Shown: in pieces, positions 24,701 to 37,131 of the stretch
Layout of the letters: each line of letters begins with the position of its first letter
How positions within the stretch are numbered: position 1 is the stretch's first letter
NCBI GenBank assembly: GCA_025345505.1
Contig: JANVCC010000073.1
Location: forward strand, 4,663,448-4,727,447
Direction of reading: 5' to 3'
DNA length: 64,000 nt
Source: Todiramphus chloris collaris
Taxonomy: Eukaryota > Chordata > Aves > Coraciiformes > Alcedinidae
Position numbers and translations under genes: made by a program
Notes under the pieces: model-generated
The model's database searches: none
What the model was told of the DNA's origin: nothing
The model's input: only the letters and a program-made list of their open reading frames with translations

Positions 24701-25904
24701 AATTTGAGAAACTTTCCTAGCCAGAGCAGGTGATTTACAGCGCTTCTTAAACTTATTTTTTTGGGGAAATATCTTGGTCCTAATTAGTGTGTTCTGAAAG
24801 TCAAAACATGTTTGTATGGAGGGAGGAGTACACTGAAAGAATAATTAAAAGACTGCTTGTATTATTAATAATCTGTTTAAACAGAAATGAACACTCAACT
24901 AGTTTCTAATTCTAAGATTAATTGCACAGGGTTAGTTAATTGGCACGCATTGAATAAACTTGCAAGAATGAATTGCTTTTTCAAACTTTTATCGGAGACA
25001 AGGCTGAGGTAGGATCCCAGTTTCATTAATAGTGCCAATATCCCCAGACATCACACTTCAAACAGCCACACACTCAACTACTCTTCAGTTATCACAGGAA
25101 TCATCATGAATGTAAGAGAAGCCCGTGTTTCTTAGTGAGATGATGTAGTCAAACTCCATGCACTGTGATATTTAGCAGTAAATTGGGTAGGTATGATGGC
25201 ATAAAATAACGGAGCGATAGTTTGGGAATATCGCCCAAGGACTTGGTTATGATTGAAGATGATGCAGCATCTTAGACTTTTTTCCAGTTTCTTAAAATGT
25301 TTGGGGGTTTCTCCTTCCCCCAGCTGTTGCCCATCTTGATATTTGGGCTATCAAAGTTTGACATGTGATGCTGTAGCTGCGTGGGAACGAGTAGGGAAGG
25401 GGAGCTGGTGTGCAGAGGGGTGATGGGCCAGCCAAGGCTGCTTGCCCAAATACAAGGGGGTTTAGAGGTATTTTTTCACTCGATGTGAATTGTGCTTTTA
25501 GAGAAGTGCCAGTATACCTAGAAGCATGTTTTAATGTGTGTTTAGCGATACGTGCCCAGAGCTACTACCTTTGGCACAACTTCTGGAAGTTTCTTTCTCT
25601 GTGCAATGAGTATGCAGACATTTACTTCACCTATAAAATCAATATAACTAAGGAATTGGGTGAGATTATGGCTCAAAATATCTGACCTTTTGGTCTATCA
25701 GGTTGTGCTGAGGAAAAAAAAAAAAACCCTGTGTTTTCTTGACCTCATGTGTGTTCTGTAGCAGTGTGAGGTGGCTCTGCAACAGGACTCTCCAGGACCT
25801 GCAGAGGGGAAACAGATTTTGTTATAGAAGCTGAAGGAAGAGTTGCCATACTGGCAGTTGAAGCTAAAATCTCATTGTGAGGGGTGTAGAGAGCTTCGTG
25901 TCTC
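21791..25904. other. Noncoding DNA, one CNE-like stretch
   Basis: No gene is supported. About 24840-25000 is AT-rich and complex, with attaataatctgtttaaac and ttagttaattggc-type strings resembling homeodomain and forkhead sites. A 12-base A run near 25715 precedes the CR1 element. Confidence 0.45.
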
Positions 25905-26430
25905 CCTATAGTCAGCACTGGTGAGGCTACACCTCGAATACTGGGTTCAGTTTTGGGCCCCACACTACTAGAAGGACGTTGAGGTGCTGGAGCATGTCCA
26001 GAGAAGGATAGCAAAGCTGGAGAAGGGTCTGGAGCACAAGTCCTGTGAGGAGTGGCTGGGGGACCTGGGGTTGTTGAGTCTGGAGAAGAGGAGGCTCAGG
26101 GGAGACCTTACCTCTCTTGATAACTCCCTGACAGGAGGTTGGAGCCAGGTGGGGTCGGTCTCTTCTCCCAAGGAACAAGTAGCAGGACAAGAGGAAATAG
26201 CCTCCAGTTGCACCAGAGGAGGCTGAGTTTAGACATGAGGAAAAATTCTCTCTCTGAAAGGGTTGTCAAGGCTGCCCGGGGCAGTGGTGGACTCTCTGTC
26301 TCTGGGGAGATTTAAAAGACATGTAGATGTGGCACTTTGTGATGTGGTTTACTGGTGGATTCGGCAGTGCTGGGTTAATGGTTGCCCTTGATGATCTCGA
26401 AGGTCTTTTTCCAACCTAAACGATTCTATG
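25905..26430 (+). mobile_element. CR1 LINE, ORF2 C-terminus plus 3' end
   Basis: The plus strand runs from a ggtgaggctacacctcgaat block through ctggagaagaggaggctcag to a terminal tcttttt-ccaacctaaacgattctatg end, the signature of an avian CR1 in sense orientation. The frame starting at 25984 contains recognisable pieces of the conserved C-terminal tail of CR1 ORF2 ([16 protein letters not shown], then [15 protein letters not shown]). That frame shifts and stops at about 26226, so it is inactive. The copy is strongly 5'-truncated; endonuclease and reverse transcriptase core domains are absent. Its 3' end differs from the copy at 41619-42010, so the two belong to different CR1 subfamilies. Confidence 0.95.
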
Positions 26431-26505
26431 GAGACAAAACTGAGAGCTGTGGATGGAGGTGAAGGCTCATTGCTAACAAAACCCATTTCTGAAAGGCCTC
26501 TGGCT

Positions 26506-26613
26506 GTGTCTGTGACAGTCTGCTCAGGTTTTCCCCTCCAGTATCTCTGAGATGCTTGTGTGTCTGTGACAGTCTGCTCAGGTTTTCCCCTCCGGTATCT
26601 CTGAGATGCTTGT
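26506..26613 (+). repeat. Tandem duplication, 2 x 54 bp
   Basis: Copies at 26506-26559 and 26560-26613 begin with gtgtctgtgacagtctgctc and differ by a single A/G change (26540 versus 26594). The near identity implies a recent duplication, polymorphic copy number, or an assembly artefact. Confidence 0.93.
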
Positions 26614-27830
26614 GTGGGTGTTGAAACTGGGCTAGCTCCTAGACCTCACATCTATATGGGCTTGAAAGCAGTCTAAAATGAAGATGTTAGGGTGGTTTTG
26701 ACAGCCCGGCTGGGTGGCACAGCTTGCTCTCGGGGAAATACCAGGTTTAAGAACAAGCACAACCTTCTTAGGGATGGGCTGCAGGCACGAGACATTTAAA
26801 TAAAAATGTGACTAGATAGGGTTTTTTTTTTCCCTTGCTCTGTAGCAAAAACAGGATGCAACTGGATTGATTGATTTATTTATTATTTGGTTTATTGATT
26901 GATTGTTTTTCAAAGCTTTATAAAAAAAACCCAAACCAGAACATTCTGGTGGAAGTCTAAAATGTGTTAGACATCTAATGATTATATTAGTGGAAGAATT
27001 ACTGTAGTCCCTAACTTTTCAGAGAATTGATATCAAAATATCTAAGTTGTTCTGGACAGGTAGTATGACTCCTTTCCCCCTGTTCTGCACATGTCGTATT
27101 ATACTTGATATTTAGCTATTTCCATCTCTCGTGTTTCTGAGAAGACCATTATGAGTACATCAGACAGAACATTAAGGAAAATAAATTTCCTGCCACCCAC
27201 TAGGCACTTGTGGAGAATTATAATACTTTATGGGCAATATTAAGTTAGGGGTGCCAAAATTACATTAAAGTGGCTCGTTGCTAATGTTTGAATTCAGCTC
27301 AGCCAGGTTCTGAGCTGAAGTGATGACCAGCTGCAAATTTGATCACAATGTGTATTTTCAGCTGGTAAAATCTTAACATAAAAGGCTCTCAAGGAAAACA
27401 GCAAGAACAAAATTCAATAAAAAGGTAATTTTGGGGGAAATTATGATTGCTTCCTAACAAGCAGCTGTAATCTACTTTTGTATTTTGAGTGAAAAGAAAA
27501 ATTAAATATTCTAAAGCCCATATTTCCCTCAAAAATGTTATGGCTTTTTCATAAGGAACATAGCAGTTCAAAAGCAGAGGGAATACTGAGTATTATATTT
27601 AAATCTAGCCAAACTTCATGATAACTGAAAAGTTCTACAGAAGTTTTGGGGTTTTTTCCATTTTTCGTGTCTAATTGAAAAAAATGAGCAAAAAAATACT
27701 ATCAGAAGAGTAACAGGGGTTTTTATGCATTCAACAAAATGCGTTAAATATCCTACAGGATTTCACGTGTAGCATTTTACTGAGGATATAGGAATAAAGA
27801 AGGTATGGATACTGGAGTAAATGTAAAAGT
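26614..27830. other. Noncoding DNA, one CNE-like stretch
   Basis: No gene is recognised. About 27160-27340 is complex AT-rich sequence with conserved-element character (for example gggcaatattaagttagggg). Around 26867-26910 is a short tgattgattga / ttatttatta simple-sequence patch. Confidence 0.45.
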
Positions 27831-27880
27831 GGTTTGGTTTTTTGTTTGGTTTTGTTTTTTCTGTGTGTATATATACACAC
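27831..27880. repeat. G/T tract plus 18-bp perfect palindrome
   Basis: A short G/T-rich run (27831-27860) is followed by gtgtgtatatatacacac at 27863-27880, which equals its own reverse complement. It is an alternating purine-pyrimidine tract able to extrude or adopt Z-DNA in principle. Confidence 0.8.
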
Positions 27881-29706
27881 TTAGATGTGTAACAACAGCA
27901 TGTGAAGGGAGTAGGCTGACCTGCTGGATTCAGAGCTAGAAATGAATGCTCAGGGTAAATAAACCCTGCTCTGCTCTTTGCTTAATGGTGGCTCCTGCCA
28001 ATTTACTCACAAATTACTGGGAGGGATTCTGGGTCATCTCTGTGCAACCAAACAGATCCCCAGGTTTTTTTAGATATCTGTTCTTTTTTACAGGTGAGAA
28101 AATACAGGAAAAAAAAAAAAAGTTTAATAATATGTGCTAGAAGTTAAAAAAATAGTCACTAAGCTTCCAGCATTTCTGTTTCTATATCCCTGCAACACTT
28201 TTGGGATTGGGTTTTAACAGATTAATGTTTTTCTGAAAATTAATTTCAAGGTTATGTGACTGAACAACATTCCTGTGACATCTGCAAAAGCGTTATTTTT
28301 CCTGGTGAAGTGTCTATATGAGTATATTTGAGCAACTTTACATCCTTGTATATTTAAACAAAACTATCCAAGCAACATTCATGGCACACACTATTTGAGT
28401 CTTATCTTAAATTTAGTTTCACACTTTTGATGAAAGAAAGTGTCATCTCCCCTGATTTTTGTAGCTCCTAAAGGCACAGACCTCTGCTTCTAGGGGCACA
28501 GATGTCTCGCTGTGAAATGAGTATCACTACTGTGTTGCACATGCTTGCACAGTCAGGAATTTGGGAACAGAAAGACTGTTGTGTGATATATGGATAATGA
28601 CAGTTAATGTGTTTTACATTCTTAAAAATGGTTACCAGATTTTGCTTACTATTTTGTAGTTAATTTACAGCAGCATAATTCAGGCAAGTTCAAGGGTGAA
28701 CTAGAAGTCAACATTCAGCAACTACAGATAGGAATGTACATCCTGGTTGGTAAAAGTCAGTGAATCTGAATCATCCCTTCTCACTCTGTCATTGAATTGA
28801 CCCCATTATATAAAATTATAAATAACCCCAAGACATCTGGAATTTAGCTGGATGCTATATAGGAATTGCCATCCCAGCAGCTTGCCTGGAATAGCTGCAG
28901 AATGGGAAGTAGCGAAATAAAAGAGCTGTAGTCACAAAGACAGGCACTCGTCAGAGCATTCTAATGACAGCAGAGTTGCAAACAAGGGAAAAACTGAGCA
29001 CTTTGAGACAATATGTCAGGAACTGGAAGTCAAGGAGTGACCCTCCCAAACCTGTCTAATACTGTTTGACACAACCTGTTGTTTGATCTCACTTGTCAGA
29101 GTTGCAAAACATATTTTCAGTCGTCTTGAGATTCTTGTCATCTTGAAGCAGCATCTCTGCTGCAACTTTTTTTTGGCAAATGAATCACTGAAGTCGTTAA
29201 GAAAAGGAGTCGGTGCTATATGTAACAGAAAATTGTCAAGGAAACCACATGAATGTAAACTTATAAAAAAATAACTTCAGGATTCCAGGTCTGTATTAGG
29301 ACTCTCATCCACTTGACTGCTTTTGATGGTAGGGTTTTACTGGTAGCGATCATTCACCTTGCTCCCACGTTGGGTAGCCTTGTACTAGATGCCTGTCAGA
29401 TTCTGTGTGTGGAAAATCAATACTTGGGACAAGTGTCTCCTGTTCTTGCACAGTTAATCTGCAGAGGCCAGAAGTGCCCATTTTATATTTTTTTTCATTA
29501 TCTTCTGACCAGCAACAGTAATCATGGTTCATGCAGCAGTTACTTTCCTGGAACGTGGTACAATATGCTGCACTTTTCCTAAGCTCATGTTATTTTATTA
29601 TGAATAATTGGTAAAAAATTCTATTCTCAGTTGCATAGTTTTCAAGCCTTTAAAAGGACTTCGAGTGCCTGTGGCAGAATACATGACTCTGCTCAGCGTG
29701 TGTACG
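27881..29706. other. Noncoding DNA, no gene recognised
   Basis: Nothing is recognised. About 28790-29000 is complex and lacks simple repeats, possibly a conserved element; this rests on composition only. Confidence 0.45.
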
Positions 29707-29755
29707 CATATACACACACACATATATATACATATATATATGTGTGTGTGTGTGT
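29707..29755. repeat. Compound CA/TA/TG microsatellite
   Basis: The tract passes from acacacacac through atatatacatatatata to tgtgtgtgtgtgtg, so its left part is nearly the reverse complement of its right part. It is a symmetric alternating purine-pyrimidine repeat, likely length-polymorphic and capable of a cruciform. Confidence 0.95.
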
Positions 29756-32700
29756 AATGTTTGCATGCACCAGTAGCTGTGCAGTGTTTTGTGGTGTTAC
29801 TGTGAGAGATTCCTTGGTGCAAATCATTCTGAATTAAAGATCTTGCTGATGTTTTTTGAACCAAATTCAGAAGAGGTCAGGTTGATTTGCTGAAAAAGTT
29901 GCATTTGGCTTCTCCATTCTGACTCTCAAAATATTAATAATGTGATGGAAAAGCCATTTAAAGCACCAGTGGCTGCTCTCTGTTGAGCAGATCTGTTCCT
30001 CACCGTGGCTGTCCTAAGAGATTTCCTCTTTCTTTACCACTACTCCCCTGACATGGGACTAAGCCTTCTCGTTCAGGAATTGGTCTGTTGTTTTTCAGCT
30101 ATCCTACCTATTCTATTTTATTCCTTGCCTTCCCTTACCCATGCAGTACAGGACGTACTTCACGTGAAGCAATGCCTGAGGTTGTGCAGGGTGAATCCAA
30201 GTCTTGCAGCTCTTCATTTCCACCCAAGTCTAGAAGGTAAAAGAGATGGAAACATTTAGCTGGAATAAGTTACCTCTGTATATATGTAGAATATTTCTGT
30301 ATGTGCAGACCCAACAAATCTGAGTTGATGGGTGAGTGTTTAGATAAAATGATTTTCATTACATTCAACCACAGTGTCAAGTATTTGTAATGTGTATTGG
30401 ATCATAGTATTATTTGCTTGAAAACTCTGGAAACAGCCTAGCTACAAGGAGATCTTTAAGTTCCCTCCCCTCTTCTTCCCTGGGATTTAGTGCTAAATGT
30501 CTCAGAAGCTTAATAGAATCCTCCTTATCATGAAATTTCATAGGGTGGTACTGTAAAATATCAAAATGCCAGTGTTTATTTTCTAAACATTTAACAAGAT
30601 TCTCTTCCTCAATTATTTAGATCACATCCAGTGTTGCCTTGAAACAAATGTAAAGTTTTACATGGATTTAAACAAAGTACACTGTAAAGCAAACTGTACA
30701 AACATCTTTGTGTACTGACGCTGCTGAATAGTGGAAAAAATTTCAGTCAAACTTCCAAATTAGAATTCAAGGGATTTTTCATGTGCTAAATCACATAAAA
30801 GTGCTAGAAATTACAAAGAGGAACTGGAAATGTTTTATTAATGTTTTGGCTTTTCTTTACCAATAATGTTCTACTTGTTTTCTTTTTTCTTCTATCAAGC
30901 ATTATTCTGTATATATTCTTTTCCTTTTGTAGTTTCGTTGACAGCTCTCAAAATTAAAAAGGAAAATTTAATCTGGGGCTGTGTATACTGGGAATTTTAG
31001 GTCACAGACTTTGAAACTCGGAATATTTTACCCTTTGCAAATAATTTCTTTATGTGGGAGTAAACCTATGACTTTTCTGTAACAGAAGGAGCAGTAAAAA
31101 AAAAGACGGGAAGGAGAAAGGAGGCAGATGTTTAGGTCTTCTCAGGCAGGAAAGAAGAGTTTAGATAGCATGAGGGGTATGAAAAATGCAGCTTTTTCTC
31201 CTGCTGACCTCCAAGGTGTCTGTAGAAGCACTGGCATTGCTTCCTGCCTCCGTGTGCCTGTTGCGTGCTGGCCCCGAGCACCCTGAAATCTGCTATTTCC
31301 CCCAGCAGTGAGCCTTTCTCAGGCACTGCGCTCATGTTTGGCTACCTCAGTGCTGCTTCCCTGCTCTGCAGCTCCCGTGGAAGAGGGCTCTCTCTAGGAC
31401 CATCTGGGTGATGAATGTGGGTCCTTGCTCACTTTTTGACTTTTTTACTCGGTGCATTAAAAACCCAGCAGGTGGGGATACCAAAAGAATTCTGTAAGCC
31501 TCAGTTTTCTCCCAAGTCTACTCTAATCACTGACAGTTCAGATGTTGTTACTTGTGTCCTTCCCCAAGGTAATAAAATCTAACAAAATCGGTTACTAATC
31601 CTGTGAGTTTTTTGCATTAATTACATAAATAAACACTGAGTTGATTGTGCCCTTATTTATTTGATAAAAAGCAACGAAGGGTAGGGTTATCGTCTGGTAA
31701 TGAGACCCTGTAGTGTTATATGATTCATCATAAAAGTTCCTTAATTTCCAGGGTAAAAATATCCAGAAACCCCTCCCTGTGTTCCCTACTTTGGGGTTTT
31801 GCTGCAACAGAAGGATCCTGGCTTTGATTTTGGGGTCTTTCTCCCCAAGTTATAGTATACTCATTTACAGTACTAGCATACTTCATATATATGCATGTTC
31901 ATATTCCTGTTTTTCAACACAGGAGGAACATTGGGGAGCTCAGTTTGTATCCTGTTTATTTAGAATTTTCAGTTGTAACTTTGCCTGGAGTAACAGCACA
32001 GAAAGCTCTCCTCACCAAAAGAGATCACAAGAGTGCCGAGTCGGATTTTAAAACGGCAAGCAACAAAATCCTATCTGAACTTCTCTTATTTTTGGTTGGA
32101 TTCTCTTTTCTTATAACCCCAGACATTCTGCTTTATTTTGAATACCAGTCAGGCTGATATACCTGCAAAAAGCAGAATTCCCTCCAGTGTGATTTTTCTT
32201 TTGAGATACGGCAGAAGTCCAAACTGTCCCCGTTCAGCTCCTTTGATCTCCAAAGCGCTCTCGGTGTTGGATGGTTTCAGGGGTGCCTTCTGCACCATCT
32301 CTCTGCATGAGCAGCCAGCGTGCTGCTTTACTCCTCCGTGATGCACTTCACAAATTTAGTGGCAAATCCAACTTAATAAGAAAGAGTAATCCAAGACCTT
32401 AAAAATGCATTGTACTTGAATTTTTTAGTATTTTAAAGGGGAGTTTTTACACTAAATTAGTTCAGTATTCATAAACTGAAGCTTGATGTTTACTTTTTAT
32501 TATCTACTTTTATTTATTCTCCTGTTTTATTTTTAAAATAACTATTAAAAAAAAAATAATCCACTATGTCACCACCTATCAACAAACACTTTAACTTGTT
32601 ACAGGTGAATTTTTCCCTCTAGCAACCTTCTTCTTGCAGAAATTCTGGGAATATACTTATTCTTTGAACACTAGTAAGTCTGGTCTCTCTTCAGCAGTGG

Positions 32701-35700
32701 GGGGGAGAACTGCAGTGGGGAAAATTCCTTCCCCTTCTCCATTCAAAGTAAATATTGTCCAGGGCAGCCCCTTATTTCTTCTGGCTGCCAAAGAAAGCCA
32801 TGAACAGAGATCTTCCTCGCGAGCCTTGCTCCCAGGGCCAGTTACAGCGCAGGTCTACACAGAGTGTGAAACCTGACCTTCAGAGAGAGAGGACATGAAT
32901 ATTCCTGTCACCATTATTCCTCCTCCTGCCCTCCAGCGTGGAGGCAAATAAGGCCCAGACCCTCACTATTTTTACCTTCTTCCCTGCACTCCTCTGCAGC
33001 TCTCAAGAGCAGAGTTTAATGGCAATCTTTATAACCCTTGTCAAAACTCATAATTTCAAAACAATAGGAGAGGAATTATCAGGGGAATATATGTCTGGCA
33101 TGGGGCAATTTTACTTCCTAGCTAGAAGGAGAATCCAGGACATTTAAAAATATAAACCAATTTCTACCGGGTTTTTTTCACTCTAAGACAGTAAGGCAGC
33201 TTGTAAAGCCCATCAAATGCCTGATGTGAGCTCTAATGAGTTTTAACCTTGCTTTTTGCACAAAAAGCTTTGCAGACTTCCTGTGCTCATTGAAAAATGT
33301 GGTATTTACTGATGCACAGACTGTTTCAAAACCACTCTATAAAATCCCTGTGGACACAGGCGCTGCTAATATTCATGTGCTAGCATTTGAATCCTCCTGG
33401 AAATGCAGTTTTTCACTCAATTTTTTTGCTTCCTACTATATCCAAGAGTGAGTTAAGCTGTGACTGCATCAACAGGAGGCTACCACTGTGAAGATGTCTG
33501 TTTTTTCTTAGTAGCCCACAGTTTTCCTGTGTCCTCTTAGAATTCAGATGAGAAGGAATTGCTTTACTCTCCTTGATCAGGTATTCTGTAAGGAGAGATG
33601 GACCGAAGCACAATGTCACATGTTTAAAATGCTGACAGACTTAGTCCTTACTGACAGCTTGGGTACACAGTATAATACTGTTTGGAGACACTGACTAGAA
33701 CGCTGCTGTTGAAATAGTGTTCGGGAAGTCACCCTTCCAACAGTTGCAGTGATAAACTTCAGGAATAAACTAACGTACAGTATGAGAAGTTTCTTTTTAA
33801 AGAGCTGAATGTGGGAGGTATCACCATAAGCTGTGTCCTTGTCCTCTTTAATTTCATAGGTAATAGTTATGTGGGTTTACATAGCATTGGTAAATAACAC
33901 ATGGCCATGAGCGTTGAATGCAATGGGTACAGACGTACCCAACTGAATGTGGAAAAAGCTGTTCCCTGTTTCCAGGAGCATGGTTTCAAGAAGGAAATTC
34001 AGCTTTCCCCCCGCTGGAGGCAAACACTTTCCACACGTGACATACATGCAGAAGTGGGTTGTCTGAGGAGAGATCAAAACAGCCTGGGGGGAAGGTGAAT
34101 CCTGGTGAGGGGTGGAGAGAGATGCTAGAGGAGCACTTGGGCTCTGGGTTTGATCATATGTGTGACTACTGTTAAGGTGATTGGTAATAAATACAGATTG
34201 TGCTTTGCTTTCTGGATAAATAAGGTCCTCAAAGTGAGTGGAGATCTTCCTCCAGCTGAAGGGAAATTGTGGAGGTAGGCTGAGGCCAAGTCACAGCATG
34301 GATTGAGGCAGTGATGGAAAGAAGAAAGAACATTTATCTCAAACAATTGCCTTTAATACCTTTCAATATAGAGAGGTACTTTTAACACTTTTAGATTGGC
34401 ATCATTCAAACTGGTACCTGATGAGATAATTCCTCTCTTTGACAAGCATGAGGAACTTTGCCCCATCTGTTTTTCCTCCACTGCAACCCTGATAATGACC
34501 ATTTCTGGATTGCAAAGTGCTCCTAATCAGCTCATATCTCAACTGTGACAGACCAGTTCACTTTGTTTCTAAGCCATGCCATCTTTCAGTGTGCCAGCAT
34601 TATTTACATAGCTTTAATGGTAGATTGCAGTTCCAGCACAGAAGGATGTCAATGTTTAATTTTTTATATTTTTTGTTTTAATTTGTTGTCATGAACTCCT
34701 CATTCCCTGCAGAACTTCCTGCATTTTGGCCATCTGGCCATTTGTCTTCATCTTTGCCTCTGCTCAATTAGACATGGAGATGAGGAGCAAACACCTGAAC
34801 CAAGCAATACTTACCAGAATTTTCATAAGTGTCCAAATAGGACAGTGGCAAACTGAGCCCCCCCCTATGCCTGCCTACTGGGTTGTTACACACACATATC
34901 ATATATATGCATATATTTATATTTGTATTATAAAGTCATACACAGACTTAGGAAGCTTCTCTCCTCTTCAACCTACTGCCCTTCTCTTTTGGGTGCATCA
35001 ACACAAGCCCTCCAGCCAAGAGCTCTCTCTTTTACTTGAGTTACTACAGAGGCAGGCTCTGCATAGAGGTGTGGAAATATCAGCACAGACCTTGTAGATG
35101 TAGGTCAGCTCAGGTTGGTGATACATACATTTTCTTTTTTGTTTTCTGTGTGCTTACATAGACATTACTGACCAGAATAGGAAAGGTTGTTCTGCAGGAA
35201 TAAATAAAACTCACAGCTCCCTGTTTCTGCAGTCTTGGCTGTGTCAGTAAGAAAATAAGCAGGAATTGGACATGCTTCCTCAGCAGGTGTTGCTCTGAAT
35301 GTGCACAGGGCAGACTTTCCCCAGTAAAACTAGGCTGGGATATTTTTCCTTCTAAGACGCAGAGTTCTGCCTTGCTGGGACTCACTGCCTACTTCCAGGA
35401 GGAGTGGGGGAATGAAATTCGGGTCCAGTTCACTCTAGTATTAACTAATTCATCTTAGATGCTATGATTTTGTGCCTTGGCAAGGTGAGTTGGTCCTGTG
35501 CGCGCTGAGACTACTCTCAGCATCTCCAGCTGTCACAAATTCAAGATCACGTTTAATCCTCGGTGTTGTGACAGACTGGGTGGAAACTCCAGTGTAAACT
35601 GAGACGCGGAGCACTGTGCTGTCTGATCAGAACTCCAGCACTCTGCCCCTAGTCCAGTATGTCTATGCTGCATTAATAATTGAATAGAACTTAAAATAAC

Positions 35701-37107
35701 AGAGAGGACAAACCTGTAGAGCACTGGGAGAGGTGCAGCTTGTTACCGGGCTGGCTGCTGCACAGGCTGTAGCGGTGTAGAGGAGCCTGTTTCCTGGGGG
35801 CTGTTACACAAGCACGTTGGCTAGGGATTAGCACAAGCAGTAAGACACTAAGACACCCCTTGATGTGCTACTCATGGGCTGGGATCAGGGCAAAGCACCC
35901 CTACACCTCCTGGTAAGCACGGCTGCAGCACCCGTGAAGGAGATGGCATTTACCTGCTGTTCAGAGGACCTGAGGAGGTTTAATTTAGTAATTATTATCA
36001 TTTGGGGCCTTGAGTTGTGTAATCATTTATTAATATAAAGCATTTTTAAAAATTCAGATGTTTGAACTTTATAAATGCTAATGCATAAAGCACCAATTAA
36101 AAGAACAAGTATAGCATTAAAATTTCTTCAGCTAGGGAAAAAAAGTAGTGCTCTAATCTGCTCTTCTGTTTTTTTAATACTTGTAGCAGTAGTCACTTTT
36201 TTCACTTACTAAGTTTTTGTGTCAAATGTTTTACTTATTACTTAAACACTACAATTCTGTTACATTTCCTTTTGAGAGCGAGATTTTATGTTTTTTTCCC
36301 AGTCAGCAAGAAATGAGATCTATATGGTGTTTAGTCAAAGCATTACAGAGAATAAAGAGATTGAGAAAAGTCAGGACCATAATAACCAGTAAGAAAGTCA
36401 GCCATGACGCTAACCATTACCAATAAAATTTTACCATTTATATAAAAGTGTCTGTGTGTCTCTTGGGTCCAATCCAATGCACTCTTTGCTCTGTATTAGT
36501 TCCTTTGCTCTCAGAGAGGACTTAACTCTAGCTGTTAAAAATAAAGTAAGAATTATAACGTATTGTTTCCAGAATCAACATCAATTCTATATATCCTTGG
36601 GCAAGTCTGGTATTTTGAGATGTCTGGAAGACCAAGAAGAAACCTTTATTTTCACTGCTGGCTGTTCTGAGTCTATAACCTATGCAAACTATATGTAATG
36701 ACTCCTGTTGAATATCTGTCATGCTCTGTTGCTATGTACCTCTGACTGCTTATAATATTATAGATTTATTCTGGATATGAGTGCAAGTTGCAAGACAAGA
36801 TATTGATTCAGAATACCTGGTAATAGAACAGTAATTGCTTTGCTTTAAAATGAAGTGACCATAGTCATTTTAGAATCTACAGTATTTAATAATTTCTAGT
36901 AGTATCTCATGATACAAAATAGAAGAGACTCCACACCTAATTACCCTCACAGAAACAATACTTCATGTTGTATTTCTCCAAGTATAAATGGGGAGGAAGG
37001 GGGCAAAATAACATGTACCTTATGAGTTATTTGTAGGTATTTAATATTTATTAAGAGAAACTATTTTTGCTTTTGTTCATATAAACATGCTTCAGTTTTG
37101 TGCTAAA
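29756..37107. other. Noncoding DNA, one CNE-like stretch
   Basis: No gene, RNA gene or interspersed repeat family is recognised over this long stretch. Small AT microsatellite-like runs occur near 31880-31895 and 34890-34925. About 35990-36130 is AT-rich and complex with several TAAT/ATTA cores. Short random-looking open frames are present on both strands. Confidence 0.45.
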
Positions 37108-37131
37108 CTAATAAAGTAACTAATAAAGTAG
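37108..37131 (+). repeat. Tandem duplication, 2 x 12 bp
   Basis: Two copies of ctaataaagtaa/g lie side by side. It is a trivial short duplication, given for completeness. Confidence 0.8.

Noticed and set aside
25745-26226. Open frames overlapping the plus-strand CR1
   Set aside because: They are CR1 ORF2 remnants or their antisense translations, not host genes.
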